Of a DNA stretch of 64,000 nucleotides, positions 29,308-38,732 are shown in pieces. Every line of letters starts with the position of its first letter. The stretch's first letter is position 1. Under the pieces are notes generated by a model. That model was given only the letters and a program-made list of their open reading frames with translations, ran no database searches and was not told the DNA's origin. Source of the DNA: Rugosibacter aromaticivorans. GTDB lineage: Bacteria; Pseudomonadota; Gammaproteobacteria; Burkholderiales; Rhodocyclaceae. The position numbers and the translations under genes were made by a program. Where the stretch lies: positions 2,728,001 to 2,792,000 of the forward strand of contig NZ_CP010554.1 of NCBI RefSeq assembly GCF_000934545.1, written 5' to 3'.

Positions 29308-29779
29308 GGAGTCCTGGTCTTATTGGGATATTGGTCTGAATTCTTCGGATATAGCACCGGCAGCTTCACCAGGAGGATTGGCATTCACATAATCGTTATC
29401 CAGCTCCATGGCCGGCAGAAAAAGTGATGGCCTACTGAGCATAAGGCTTGCGTCAACAACGACTGTGGAAAGTGGTGATGGACGATACGAGAGGCTGAAC
29501 ACGGAGTTGACTGCTTGAGTGAGGAAACGGCCTCAATTTAGCCCGTCCAGAGCACGAGGAGTATTTCCGCGCAGAGGCAATTTGTAACGTCTTGTAACAT
29601 CTCCTGAGGTCACGGGAACCTGCAAGCCCTTTGCACGCCAGGCATTCAATCAACAGGGCGTGCACTCACAAAAGGTTACAAAGTATCTTATTCACGAAAC
29701 ACTAATGATGTGACTTGGTGCTTCAATGAGAACCATGAAATGAGGCATTGCGAGATGCCTTTATGAATGGAGAACACCA
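29308..29779. other. Gene-poor stretch between divergent envelope genes
   Basis: 472 bases. A 60-codon open frame (29320-29502, minus) ends 12 bases before the hydrolase start but has no convincing ribosome site. A short hairpin AGGCAT/ATGCCT lies at about 29743-29760 just before the gene at 29780. No clear promoter pair was found. Confidence 0.5.
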
Positions 29780-30160
29780 ATGAAATCGCTAAAACTTTTA
29801 TTTGTAATGGCTGCCCTGGGCCTTGCGTCGATTGGCAGCGCGTGGGCGGACCGGGGACATGGTAGCCATGACTGGGGACATGGCCAGGGTTGGGGTCATG
29901 GCTATTTTGGCATCGCGATTGATCCTTGGGCGCCTTGGTATTACCCGCCCATTTACTATCCACCTGCCTATTACCCGCAAACTGTGGTGATACAGCCATC
30001 GCCGTCTGTTTATATCGAACAGCCTGATCCAGCGCCTGCTCCTGCGGAGCAGGCCAACTACTGGTATTACTGCGGCAAATCTAAAACCTATTATCCGTAT
30101 GTGAAGGCATGTCCCTCAGGTTGGCAGAGAGTTACGCCACAGCCACCTCCGCCGCAGTAA
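29780..30160 (+). CDS. Secreted Gly/His- and Pro/Tyr-rich small protein
   Basis: 126 aa with a signal peptide (MKSLKLLFVMAALGLASIGSAWA). The mature part starts with a His/Gly-rich run (GHGSHDWGHGQGWGHG), then Pro/Tyr-rich repeats (YYPPIYYPPAYYP) and a conserved-looking end YWYYCGKSKTYYPYVKACPSGWQRVTPQPPPP. The final motif, a two-cysteine domain with YYPYV and GW, recurs in many short proteobacterial outer-envelope proteins of unknown role. GGAG lies upstream of the ATG. It is followed 21 bases later by a glycine-zipper lipoprotein and is probably co-transcribed. Confidence 0.75.
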   Translation: MKSLKLLFVMAALGLASIGSAWADRGHGSHDWGHGQGWGHGYFGIAIDPWAPWYYPPIYYPPAYYPQTVVIQPSPSVYIEQPDPAPAPAEQANYWYYCGKSKTYYPYVKACPSGWQRVTPQPPPPQ

Positions 30161-30181
30161 AGAAGCAAAGGAGAATCTGAA

Positions 30182-30712
30182 ATGGATTTGCGTTCAAATG
30201 TCACTACCCTCTGCAGCTTAGTATTGCTGGCTGCCTGCACGTCTCTTCCCACGGGTCCGAGCACCATGGCCCTGCCTGGCAGCAAGAAGAATTTCGAGCA
30301 ATTCAGGAGAGATGATGCCGATTGCCGCAGTTATGCCTTAGCGCAAGTGGGCGGGGCTAGCGCGAATCAGGCGGCCGATGATGCCGCACTGAAAAGCGCC
30401 GCAGTGGGCGCTGTCGTAGGCGCTGTTGCCGGTGCTGCAATCGGTGGTCACGAAGGCGCCGGCATAGGTGCCGGCGCGGGGGTGCTCATGGGCAGCGTGG
30501 CGGGCACCGATGCGGCCCAAAGGTCGGCCTATGGCACGCAGCAGCAATACGATAATGCCTACACCCAATGCATGTATGCGCAAGGAGAGCGGGTAGCGGT
30601 GCCCGCTGAATTCGTCGGCAAAGGCCCGCAATCACCGGGATATATAAACCCGCAGCCATCGGCGCCACCACCCGGTTATTACCCGCCGCCGCCCAGCCCT
30701 AACCCACGTTGA
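30182..30712 (+). CDS. Glycine-zipper outer-envelope lipoprotein
   Basis: 176 aa with a lipoprotein signal (LVLLAACTS). Residues 65-105 form a glycine zipper (AVGAVVGAVAGAAIGGHEGAGIGAGAGV-type periodicity), flanked by FEQFRRDDADCRSYALAQ and YDNAYTQCMYAQGERV, each with one Cys. The tail is Pro-rich (PSAPPPGYYPPPP). This layout matches the YMGG-like glycine-zipper family of lipoproteins, which are envelope proteins of unsettled function. AAGGAG lies 8 bases before the ATG. Confidence 0.82.
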   Translation: MDLRSNVTTLCSLVLLAACTSLPTGPSTMALPGSKKNFEQFRRDDADCRSYALAQVGGASANQAADDAALKSAAVGAVVGAVAGAAIGGHEGAGIGAGAGVLMGSVAGTDAAQRSAYGTQQQYDNAYTQCMYAQGERVAVPAEFVGKGPQSPGYINPQPSAPPPGYYPPPPSPNPR

Positions 30713-30811
30713 TTGAGAAAAATTATGACGATCACGAAATTGACGCTGGCAGATGAAATCACGGTCTTCATGACCAAAAAATTGGCTGGTGGTGGGTGTT
30801 TGGTATTTCTA

Positions 30812-30836
30812 CCCGACTCGGCCAGCGCCGACTGAG
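30812..30836 (-). repeat. Dispersed 25-bp repeat, degenerate copy 7
   Basis: The core GTCGGCGCTGG is exact on the minus strand, but the flanks (CTCA before, CCGAGTCGGG after) diverge. It is intergenic. Confidence 0.55.
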
Positions 30837-30931
30837 CCACAAACCTATGGTCCATCACCAAACATCATGAGATGCCCCGGACTATTACAAACAAGCGCCA
30901 TTTAATTTTCATCCTGTTTTAGTTTCCCCCT

Positions 30932-30983
30932 CCAGTCCGCACAGGACTGGTTTAACCCGATACCTCGGTATCGGGTTTTTTTT
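30932..30983 (+). terminator. Two adjacent hairpins ending in a T run
   Basis: CCAGTCC/GGACTGG (30932-30950) is followed by AACCCGATACC/GGTATCGGGTT (30954-30977) and eight Ts. The second is a strong rho-independent terminator. It could end the 29780-30712 transcript or a small RNA that includes the first hairpin. Confidence 0.7.
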
Positions 30984-30988
30984 ATGCA

Positions 30989-31013
30989 AAAAGCCGGTGC
31001 TGGTGAGACGCCG
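30989..31013 (+). repeat. Dispersed 25-bp repeat, copy 8
   Basis: AAAAGCCGGTGCTGG followed by TGAGACGCCG, intergenic. It continues into the 27-bp tandem units. Confidence 0.7.
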
Positions 31014-31066
31014 CGTAGCAAGTACCCTTGGGGTGCGCCGCGCAGCAATTCCTCTTCGGGGACGAC
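31013..31066 (+). repeat. Two 27-bp tandem units following repeat copy 8
   Basis: Unit 1 begins GCGTAGCAAGTACCCTTG and unit 2 begins GCGCAGCAATTCCTCTTC; both end with a G-rich then C-rich part. A third related unit follows the repeat copy inside ispH (56372-56400). Confidence 0.65.
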
Positions 31067-31076
31067 ATATCCGGAA

Positions 31077-31109
31077 TAAATGTAAAGCCGACATATACCT
31101 GCTTACATT
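31077..31109 (+). repeat. Inverted repeat related to the ugpQ 3' end
   Basis: AAATGTAA and TTACATTT bracket 17 bases. The left 29 bases closely match 18683-18711. Confidence 0.6.
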
Positions 31110-31196
31110 TCTGTTGTTACCTGTCAGTGTGTTGCTGCGTTAATTGACGCATGGGCTTATCCCATACACATCGTTATTTCATACAAGGAGCAAAAA

Positions 31197-31568
31197 ATGA
31201 AACACACTGCAAGTCTTATCGTCACCGCCCTTACCCTGTCTGTTGCCTTACCCGTGCTGGCGCAAACCAGTACGCCCCACATCGATCAGCGGCAGCAGAA
31301 TCAGCAACAGCGCATCGAGCAAGGTGTGCAATCCGGATCCCTCACACCCAGGGAAGCGGCGCATCTTGAAAAGGGTCAGGCGCATGTGCGAACCATGGAA
31401 AGCAAAGCCAAGGCCGACAGTAAAGTCACGCCGCATGAACGCAAACGGCTAGCGCATGCCGAGAATGTGCAGAGTCGTCACATCTACCGCGAAAAACATG
31501 ACCGGCAGCATGGCTCCAATCACGACGGCATGAAGGATCATATGCAGCAGCATCCACATCGCCGTTAA
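31197..31568 (+). CDS. Small secreted basic protein, unknown function
   Basis: 123 aa with a signal peptide (MKHTASLIVTALTLSVALPVLAQ). The mature part is highly charged and helical: DQRQQNQQQRIEQGVQSGSLT, EAAHLEKGQAHVRTMESKAK and KVTPHERKRLAHAENVQSRHIY, ending in a His-rich tail (HMQQHPHRR). Two similar helix-turn segments (SGSLTPREAAHLE and DSKVTPHERKRLA) look like an internal repeat. Similar short periplasmic proteins exist in proteobacteria, without known function. AAGGAG precedes the ATG and a strong terminator follows. Confidence 0.75.
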   Translation: MKHTASLIVTALTLSVALPVLAQTSTPHIDQRQQNQQQRIEQGVQSGSLTPREAAHLEKGQAHVRTMESKAKADSKVTPHERKRLAHAENVQSRHIYREKHDRQHGSNHDGMKDHMQQHPHRR

Positions 31569-31586
31569 TCAAACGCTGCCGCCGAC

Positions 31587-31617
31587 AAAAGCCCGCCCTT
31601 TGGGCGGGCTTTTTTTT
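31587..31617 (+). terminator. Rho-independent terminator
   Basis: AAAAGCCCGCCC pairs perfectly with GGGCGGGCTTTT around a TTT loop and is followed by more Ts. It ends the gene at 31197, upstream of alaS. Confidence 0.9.
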
Positions 31618-31664
31618 GCTGTGCTCGCGTAAAATCAACATTTTGCCTCTTTGCCCCCACCGCC

Positions 31665-34295
<2,631 letters not shown>

Positions 34296-34402
34296 AACGA
34301 AGATGTCTTGCTTCAAATGCGTCAGAAGCAGCTGCACACTTCAGCATTCGTACCCGCTGTATTTAATATCCAACCAACCCTGAATCTAGACAAGGCAATG
34401 CA

Positions 34403-35242
34403 TCAGAATTTCGCTGTGCTATGCACGAAGAACAGGGCGCCATTATCACTTTCAATGAGGCTGTGACTGCTACCTGCAGGGGCAAGGTGATAATCACCCG
34501 CATGCAGCAGGATGTCGCCGAAGAAAACGTCGCCATCGATCATCATGTACTCTTTATCCTGGTCATGATCGTCTCCAGGCACACGTGTTCCAGGCGCCAT
34601 GCGGATAAGGCGCGAATAGCAGCCGCCATCGTGGCGAAGAACATGCTGCTGAACTCCCGTCGCGATCTCTGTCCACGTGCCCTCCTCCACATGCCGAGTC
34701 ACCGGTGGCGTGCCACGATGTGGCAGTAAGCCACCCAAGAGTTCAACCATGGCCCAGTGGCTGCCAAGCGACACGCCGCGCAGAAAGATAATGCCTCCCT
34801 GTGGCGATGTAATACGCTCATGACGACTGCCTTGCCGCGACAGGTGGTAGTCGCCGCGGGTCAGCGTCTGCTCACCCAGACAAAAAGCACCATCGAGCAC
34901 GATGCCTTCCTCGGCCCAGCGATGGCGATGCACGGGCAGACTAGCACCAGCTGACAGCCGTATCAGCACGGAGTTACCGTTCGGGCTACGGTGCAACAGT
35001 TTTATCGCGACGCCCGCCTTGATCCTGCTCCATTCGCCTTGCGCGGCACGGTGGACTCGCAAGGCCATATGCCGTGCGGCGCTGTCGTTGATGCGCGCAC
35101 TCAGACGCTGACGCAGCACTTGCTGCCGCGCTGGCGGCGGTGCGATGGGATCAAGCAATGTGGCAAGTGTATCCATTAGTTTGACATAGTTGCCATCGCC
35201 GGTCTCTTCGCCAGGTGAGGGTGGGAATTGGTCAGACTTCAT
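34403..35242 (-). CDS. Double-cupin ChrR-like putative anti-sigma factor
   Basis: 279 aa from the ATG at 35242, which overlaps the sigma gene's end by 11 bases; 11 further upstream codons are open. The N-terminal part (LMDTLATLLDPIAPPPARQQVLRQRLSARI) resembles the linker before the ChrR cupin. Two cupin domains follow: about residues 65-150 (IRLSAGASLPVHRHRWAEEGIVLDGAF, metal-type His/Glu) and 180-268 (IRMAPGTRVPGDDHDQDKEYMMIDGDV). The zinc-binding His/Cys anti-sigma domain of classical ChrR is missing at the N-terminus. Its position after an ECF sigma gene suggests it controls that sigma, but how it would do so without the zinc domain is open. Confidence 0.8.
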   Translation of the reverse strand: MKSDQFPPSPGEETGDGNYVKLMDTLATLLDPIAPPPARQQVLRQRLSARINDSAARHMALRVHRAAQGEWSRIKAGVAIKLLHRSPNGNSVLIRLSAGASLPVHRHRWAEEGIVLDGAFCLGEQTLTRGDYHLSRQGSRHERITSPQGGIIFLRGVSLGSHWAMVELLGGLLPHRGTPPVTRHVEEGTWTEIATGVQQHVLRHDGGCYSRLIRMAPGTRVPGDDHDQDKEYMMIDGDVFFGDILLHAGDYHLAPAGSSHSLIESDNGALFFVHSTAKF

Positions 35243-35948
35243 AGGGCACCGCCTTGTTCTGTAATTCGGGTTCAAGCACCTGCCGCAAACGCTCTAACGC
35301 CCTGCGCAAATGAGATTTCACGGTGCCAAGCGGCAGAGAAGTATGCGTCGATATTTCCGCATGCGTCAAGCCGCGAAAAAAAGCCAGCGCCACTAACTGG
35401 CGGGGCAAAGGCTCCAGATCGGCCAGCGCGCAGTGCACACGTTGCTCACGTTGCGTAGCGGCAAGAAGATCCTGAGGTTCGCTGTTGTAAGTTGAATCGT
35501 CGTCGACTGCATCTGTCAACGCTGTCATGTCGGCTTCCAACTGAACTGGCGGCACGCGACGCAACGCATCCAGCGCACGGCTACGGGCAATGGTTAACAC
35601 CCAGGCGACGGTGGTACCGCGCTGGGGATCGAATCGCGGCGCTTGCCGCCACACCTGCCAGAATACGTCTTCCGCCACTTCTTCAGCCAGCGGTATATTC
35701 CTGGTTATACGCAGTGCAAGGCCATACACGCGGCTGATTAACAACTCATAGAGTGCCTCTAGTGCGGCCTCGTCCTGATTAACGATACGATAGACAAGGC
35801 CGCACAGGTTTGAATCCTCAACATGGCCGTGAGGAACTACTCCTAAACCCGGCGCAAGAAAAGAATCGACACCTGCATTGCAGCCAGTCTCGCCAGACTC
35901 ACTGAAAGAAGGGAGCATCAACTCATCGGATGAGGCGTCATCAACCAT
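35232..35948 (-). CDS. ECF-family RNA polymerase sigma factor
   Basis: 238 aa. GGGGAG lies before the ATG. About 50 extra residues precede region 2 (LYELLISRVYGLALRITRNIPLAEEVAEDVFWQVWRQAPRFDPQRGTTVAWVLTIARSRALDALRR). Region 4 reads PRQLVALAFFRGLTHAEISTHTSLPLGTVKSHLRRALERLRQVL with a clear helix-turn-helix. It is the fifth gene of a six-gene block and overlaps the putative cupin anti-sigma gene, the usual sigma/anti-sigma arrangement. By family such RpoE/SigK-like sigmas answer envelope or oxidative stress; the signal here is not known. Confidence 0.92.
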   Translation of the reverse strand: MVDDASSDELMLPSFSESGETGCNAGVDSFLAPGLGVVPHGHVEDSNLCGLVYRIVNQDEAALEALYELLISRVYGLALRITRNIPLAEEVAEDVFWQVWRQAPRFDPQRGTTVAWVLTIARSRALDALRRVPPVQLEADMTALTDAVDDDSTYNSEPQDLLAATQREQRVHCALADLEPLPRQLVALAFFRGLTHAEISTHTSLPLGTVKSHLRRALERLRQVLEPELQNKAVPYEV

Positions 35949-35978
35949 GTGCTCCCCTACGGTCAGCGGTTCAACTGC

Positions 35979-36350
35979 TCAGCGCGTATTTACACCAGAC
36001 TCACGTTGCAAGTATGCAATCAGGTCAGCCCGGTCGGACGCATCCGGCACGCTATAGCCCATGCGCTGTCCAGGCAGCAACTGTTCCGGGTTGTCCAACC
36101 AAGTATCCAAGTTTTTTTCATTCCAGACGATTGTCGCATACTGCAAAGCCGGTGAATAAGCGTAGCCGGAGACGCTACCCGCGCGACGCCCGAAGACACC
36201 GCGATGCATTGGCCCGACACGGTTGGCGTCCAAACTGTGGCAAGCGGAGCAACGCTGCGCATAGAGCAGCTGACCATGCGCCCCGTCGCCTGCCAATACT
36301 GGCCCAGCGGCCAGTATGGCGAGCACTAGGAGCGATCTCAGCACGATCAT
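35979..36350 (-). CDS. Periplasmic class I cytochrome c (c2-like)
   Basis: 123 aa with a signal peptide (MIVLRSLLVLAILAAGPVLA) and one haem site CSACH at residues 34-38. The segment NRVGPMHRGVFGRRAG and the later PGQRMGY, which supplies the axial Met, match the mitochondrial/c2 type rather than the small c-551 type at 4574. It overlaps the ferritin-like gene by 4 bases (ATGA) and precedes the sigma gene by 30 bases. It probably passes electrons to or from the neighbouring haem or iron proteins in the periplasm; this is inference. Confidence 0.92.
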   Translation of the reverse strand: MIVLRSLLVLAILAAGPVLAGDGAHGQLLYAQRCSACHSLDANRVGPMHRGVFGRRAGSVSGYAYSPALQYATIVWNEKNLDTWLDNPEQLLPGQRMGYSVPDASDRADLIAYLQRESGVNTR

Positions 36351-36937
36351 GCGCCGAAAGATAATGCAGCAGATGGCAGTGGCTTGCCCATGGCATGGGC
36401 AAGAATCGACCAGTGCATCGTCTCGTCGGCGGCCAGGCGCGCAGCAACTTTGGCCAGGTTTTTATCCTCAAATGAAGGGATAACACCCAGATAGGCATTA
36501 GCGGCACCAAGTTCCAACGTGGCGGCAAGGCCTAGCACATCCGCCTGCGACTTGAGGCCGTTAGCGTCCAGCGCCTTGGCATAGTCGCCATTCGCTTGCG
36601 AGGTAACTGGCGTGCCACCAAGCTTTTCAATAGTGGCAATCAGGGCATCGCGGTGGCCCTTGTGATGACTTTGGAAAAGAACAGCGACATCCAGCACGCC
36701 CTTGTCGAGCAGGCCGCTTTCAGCGCCGACCTGATAGGCGGCGATCGCTTCGTGCTCCAGCCCCAATGCAACATTGAGGAGGGCGATATCACCCTTCGGG
36801 TTGGCCTTCGCACGTGCCAGCGAAGCATTCCCAGCAAGCACGCCAACAGCCGCTGCGGATAACACAAGTCCGCTCTTGCCAAGAAAATCGCGACGATTCG
36901 GTTGTACAAGTTTCTGCATTTTTGTTTCGATCAACAT
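36347..36937 (-). CDS. Tat-exported ferritin-like domain protein
   Basis: 196 aa. AAGGAG lies 8 bases before the ATG at 36937. The N-terminus has a twin-arginine signal (PNRRDFLGKSGLVLSAAAVGVLAG). The mature part is a helical ferritin-like bundle: LLNVALGLEHEAIAAYQVG, HHKGHRDALIATIEKLGG, GLAATLELGAANAYLGVIPSFED and AARLAADETMHWSILAHAMG. The Glu/His pairs (EHEAI, HHKGH, ELGAA, DETMH) are in place to bind a di-metal centre. Tat export suggests folding with its metal in the cytoplasm. It is translationally coupled to the cytochrome c gene. Confidence 0.85.
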   Translation of the reverse strand: MLIETKMQKLVQPNRRDFLGKSGLVLSAAAVGVLAGNASLARAKANPKGDIALLNVALGLEHEAIAAYQVGAESGLLDKGVLDVAVLFQSHHKGHRDALIATIEKLGGTPVTSQANGDYAKALDANGLKSQADVLGLAATLELGAANAYLGVIPSFEDKNLAKVAARLAADETMHWSILAHAMGKPLPSAALSFGA

Positions 36938-36966
36938 GGATAGCTCCTTAATGGAAGTGGGTGGAA

Positions 36967-37413
36967 TTAGCGAGTAATGATGTCGCGATGCATAGGCGCA
37001 AGTTTCGCCAGCAATTTGTTCTGCGTATCGAAGGAAACTTGATGCTTGTCCATGGCTTTTTGCAAAGCCTCAACCAGCGCGTTGAACTGCGCCTTGTCAA
37101 TATTCAGCGAGGCGTGGATAGGCTTCATCTGCGCACCAGCATATTTGCAGGGACCACCCAGGATTTCGCAGAACTGCTCGACAAGTTGCGCCTTGATGCG
37201 CGCCTGATCAAATTTTTCGAAAGAAGTACGGGTGCGTGGGTCAGCCAGCAGGTTGATCATGAAGTCGTCCACAATGTTTACCAGACCCTCCTTCTTGCCG
37301 AATTCAAAATAGAGCTGATCATTGGTGTAAGGCTGGGTATAGTCCGTGCCGACAGCGGCGTAGACGTTGAATGAAAAGACAGTACTTAGCAGTACCAAAG
37401 TAATTTTTTTCAT
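36967..37413 (-). CDS. Exported group I truncated haemoglobin
   Basis: 148 aa with a signal peptide (MKKITLVLLSTVFSFNVYA). The globin part shows the group I pattern: GLVNIVDDFMINLLADPRT (helix B), FCEILGGPCKYAGAQMKPIHASLNI (with GGP and the proximal His), then FNALVEALQKAMDKHQV and LLAKLAPMHRDI. At the B10 position, Tyr in M. tuberculosis TrHbN, it has Met (DDFM), and at E11 it appears to have Leu rather than Gln. Periplasmic localisation is unusual, since most truncated globins are cytoplasmic. It is the second gene of the operon. Confidence 0.88.
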   Translation of the reverse strand: MKKITLVLLSTVFSFNVYAAVGTDYTQPYTNDQLYFEFGKKEGLVNIVDDFMINLLADPRTRTSFEKFDQARIKAQLVEQFCEILGGPCKYAGAQMKPIHASLNIDKAQFNALVEALQKAMDKHQVSFDTQNKLLAKLAPMHRDIITR

Positions 37414-37427
37414 GGCGCGGTCCCTGA

Positions 37428-38324
37428 TTAGAAGCCAATCTGCACGGAGGCATAGGCACCCCGTTGTTTTTTGATGGTGGCAATGTCGCCAAGGTCAGCG
37501 TAAGCCATCGTCAGCGACACATTTTTGGTCGGTGCCCAGGCGACAAATACATCAAACCAGTCGTCCTCGTGCGCGAAGCTCAGGTTGTCCGGTTTAGTAC
37601 GGTATTCGGCACCGATGGCCACGCTCTTGTTCACGAGCCAGGCTGCCGACACCTCAGTCTGCGCCCTGTAACCGTTGGACTTGTCACCGCCGAAGCCGAG
37701 AATGCCCATCTGGTTGGCCTTGGTCATGCGCACGGTGCCATTCAGCAGCAAATTGTGGTCAAGTATCAGCTTCGTAGCCGTCACGTAATAGTCAGTCCCT
37801 TCGTCGTCTTTCGCACCCAGCGCCCGCACTAGAGCACCACGGTTATTCTGCTTATGCTGCAAGCCGACAGAAATCTGCGGCATCCGGTTGTCTTGTTCAA
37901 GAACGCCGTCACCCGCCACGCGCACCTTGATGCCATAGACATCCTGCGTAAAAATGAAACCTTGCCCGATACCGAGCTTAGCCCCCGCAGCCAGCGTATC
38001 GAAGCGCTGTTTTGCATAGGAAAGCTCAACCCGGTCATGGATACCGACCAGTGCGCCCCAGGTATTGAGGCGGAAATCGCCCGTCTTGACCACGGTGGCG
38101 AAGGTATTGCCGCCGATTTGGTCGTCCGTGCCATAACCGCCGATAAACGCCCAGGGCGTCAGTCCACCGCCCGCTGCGCCTTCCACTTGGCTCACACCGC
38201 CGGTCAGCAGCAGTTTGTCGCCCGTATCAGCCATGGCTGATACGGATGAACCCGTTGCTACAGCCGTCAAGCCGATGACCAACAGCGACTGACCAACCTT
38301 TTTTGCCCATCTATTTTTGCGCAT
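37428..38324 (-). CDS. DUF3034 family exported protein
   Basis: 298 aa from the ATG at 38324, which has GGAG eight bases upstream; 9 more codons are open upstream. A signal peptide (VGQSLLVIGLTAVATGSSVSAMA) precedes LLLTGGVSQVEGAAGGGLTPWAFIGGYGTDDQIGG, the family's opening. The rest alternates short beta segments and ends in GAYASVQIGF with a terminal Phe, typical of outer-membrane beta-barrels. DUF3034 is found mainly in betaproteobacteria and its function is unknown; an outer-membrane porin-like barrel is a fair guess. It is the first gene of the operon with haemoglobin, ferritin-like, cytochrome and sigma genes. Confidence 0.85.
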   Translation of the reverse strand: MRKNRWAKKVGQSLLVIGLTAVATGSSVSAMADTGDKLLLTGGVSQVEGAAGGGLTPWAFIGGYGTDDQIGGNTFATVVKTGDFRLNTWGALVGIHDRVELSYAKQRFDTLAAGAKLGIGQGFIFTQDVYGIKVRVAGDGVLEQDNRMPQISVGLQHKQNNRGALVRALGAKDDEGTDYYVTATKLILDHNLLLNGTVRMTKANQMGILGFGGDKSNGYRAQTEVSAAWLVNKSVAIGAEYRTKPDNLSFAHEDDWFDVFVAWAPTKNVSLTMAYADLGDIATIKKQRGAYASVQIGF

Positions 38325-38338
38325 TTTTTTCTCCGTCA

Positions 38339-38357
38339 AGGATGCTTCCAAGGAGCA
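38339..38357. promoter_or_regulatory. Small inverted repeat upstream of the DUF3034 operon
   Basis: GATGCT and AGCATC flank 7 bases, 17 bases before the Shine-Dalgarno of the first gene. On the minus strand a candidate pair GCATCC and GTATAC, 17 bases apart, lies further upstream (about 38364-38392) and resembles an ECF-type promoter. Neither is proved. Confidence 0.35.
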
Positions 38358-38732
38358 TCATTTTTGTATACGCAGAAGTTATCGGTTTGGATGCACAGGA
38401 CGAAACCGGAACAGTCGAAAGCAATGACACCTGATGGCGCTTGTTGTCCGCACTCTGGCAATTGATGTGGCCAAAAGGCTGCGCTCGAACTTGCCACTTA
38501 TGTGATGACCTACTCGAGTGTGGCAATTCAATCCGAAGCAATAACGTGTCGCAACATGACACACTTGCAACACCTCAACTTCACCGTCTTACCAGCGCCG
38601 ACTGTTCACAGCGCAAATGACAACGCGTCAATAGCCCAAGGCCTGTCTTCTACCTTGGCGCGAATCGACGGTGCCGCAGAAAGATAAACGATATAGGTCG
38701 AACTTGTTCAGGGATCAATTGGAACTGAAAGC
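38352..38732. other. Intergenic region between DUF3034 operon and pgm
   Basis: 381 bases. It contains repeat copy 10 (38582-38606), a short inverted repeat GTGTC/GACAC near 38547-38563, and probably the operon promoter. A 61-codon plus-strand frame (38502-38687) is not supported. Confidence 0.5.
38582..38606 (-). repeat. Dispersed 25-bp repeat, copy 10
   Basis: On the minus strand AACAGTCGGCGCTGG followed by TAAGACGGTG, in the intergenic region. Confidence 0.75.

Larger units (their letters stand above)
30713..31196. other. Intergenic region with hairpins and repeats
   Basis: 484 bases with no supported gene. It holds a degenerate repeat copy (30812-30836), two stacked hairpins ending in a T run (30932-30983), a full repeat copy with two 27-bp tandem units (30989-31066) and an inverted repeat (31077-31109). 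A 36-codon frame at 30725-30835 has no independent support. Confidence 0.6.

Noticed and set aside
29320..29502. 60-codon gene upstream of the lipoprotein hydrolase
   Set aside because: It lacks a good ribosome site and recognisable features; it may be leader sequence.
30725..30835. 36-codon gene after the glycine-zipper gene
   Set aside because: No ribosome site and its end is written by a degenerate repeat copy.
36721..36730. Core-only match CAGCGCCGAC in the ferritin-like gene
   Set aside because: Ten bases without the flanking pattern; not counted as a copy. The same applies to AGCGCCGACTT at 47809-47819.
38502..38687. 61-codon gene in the DUF3034/manB spacer
   Set aside because: It has no family features, and part of it is just the dispersed repeat.
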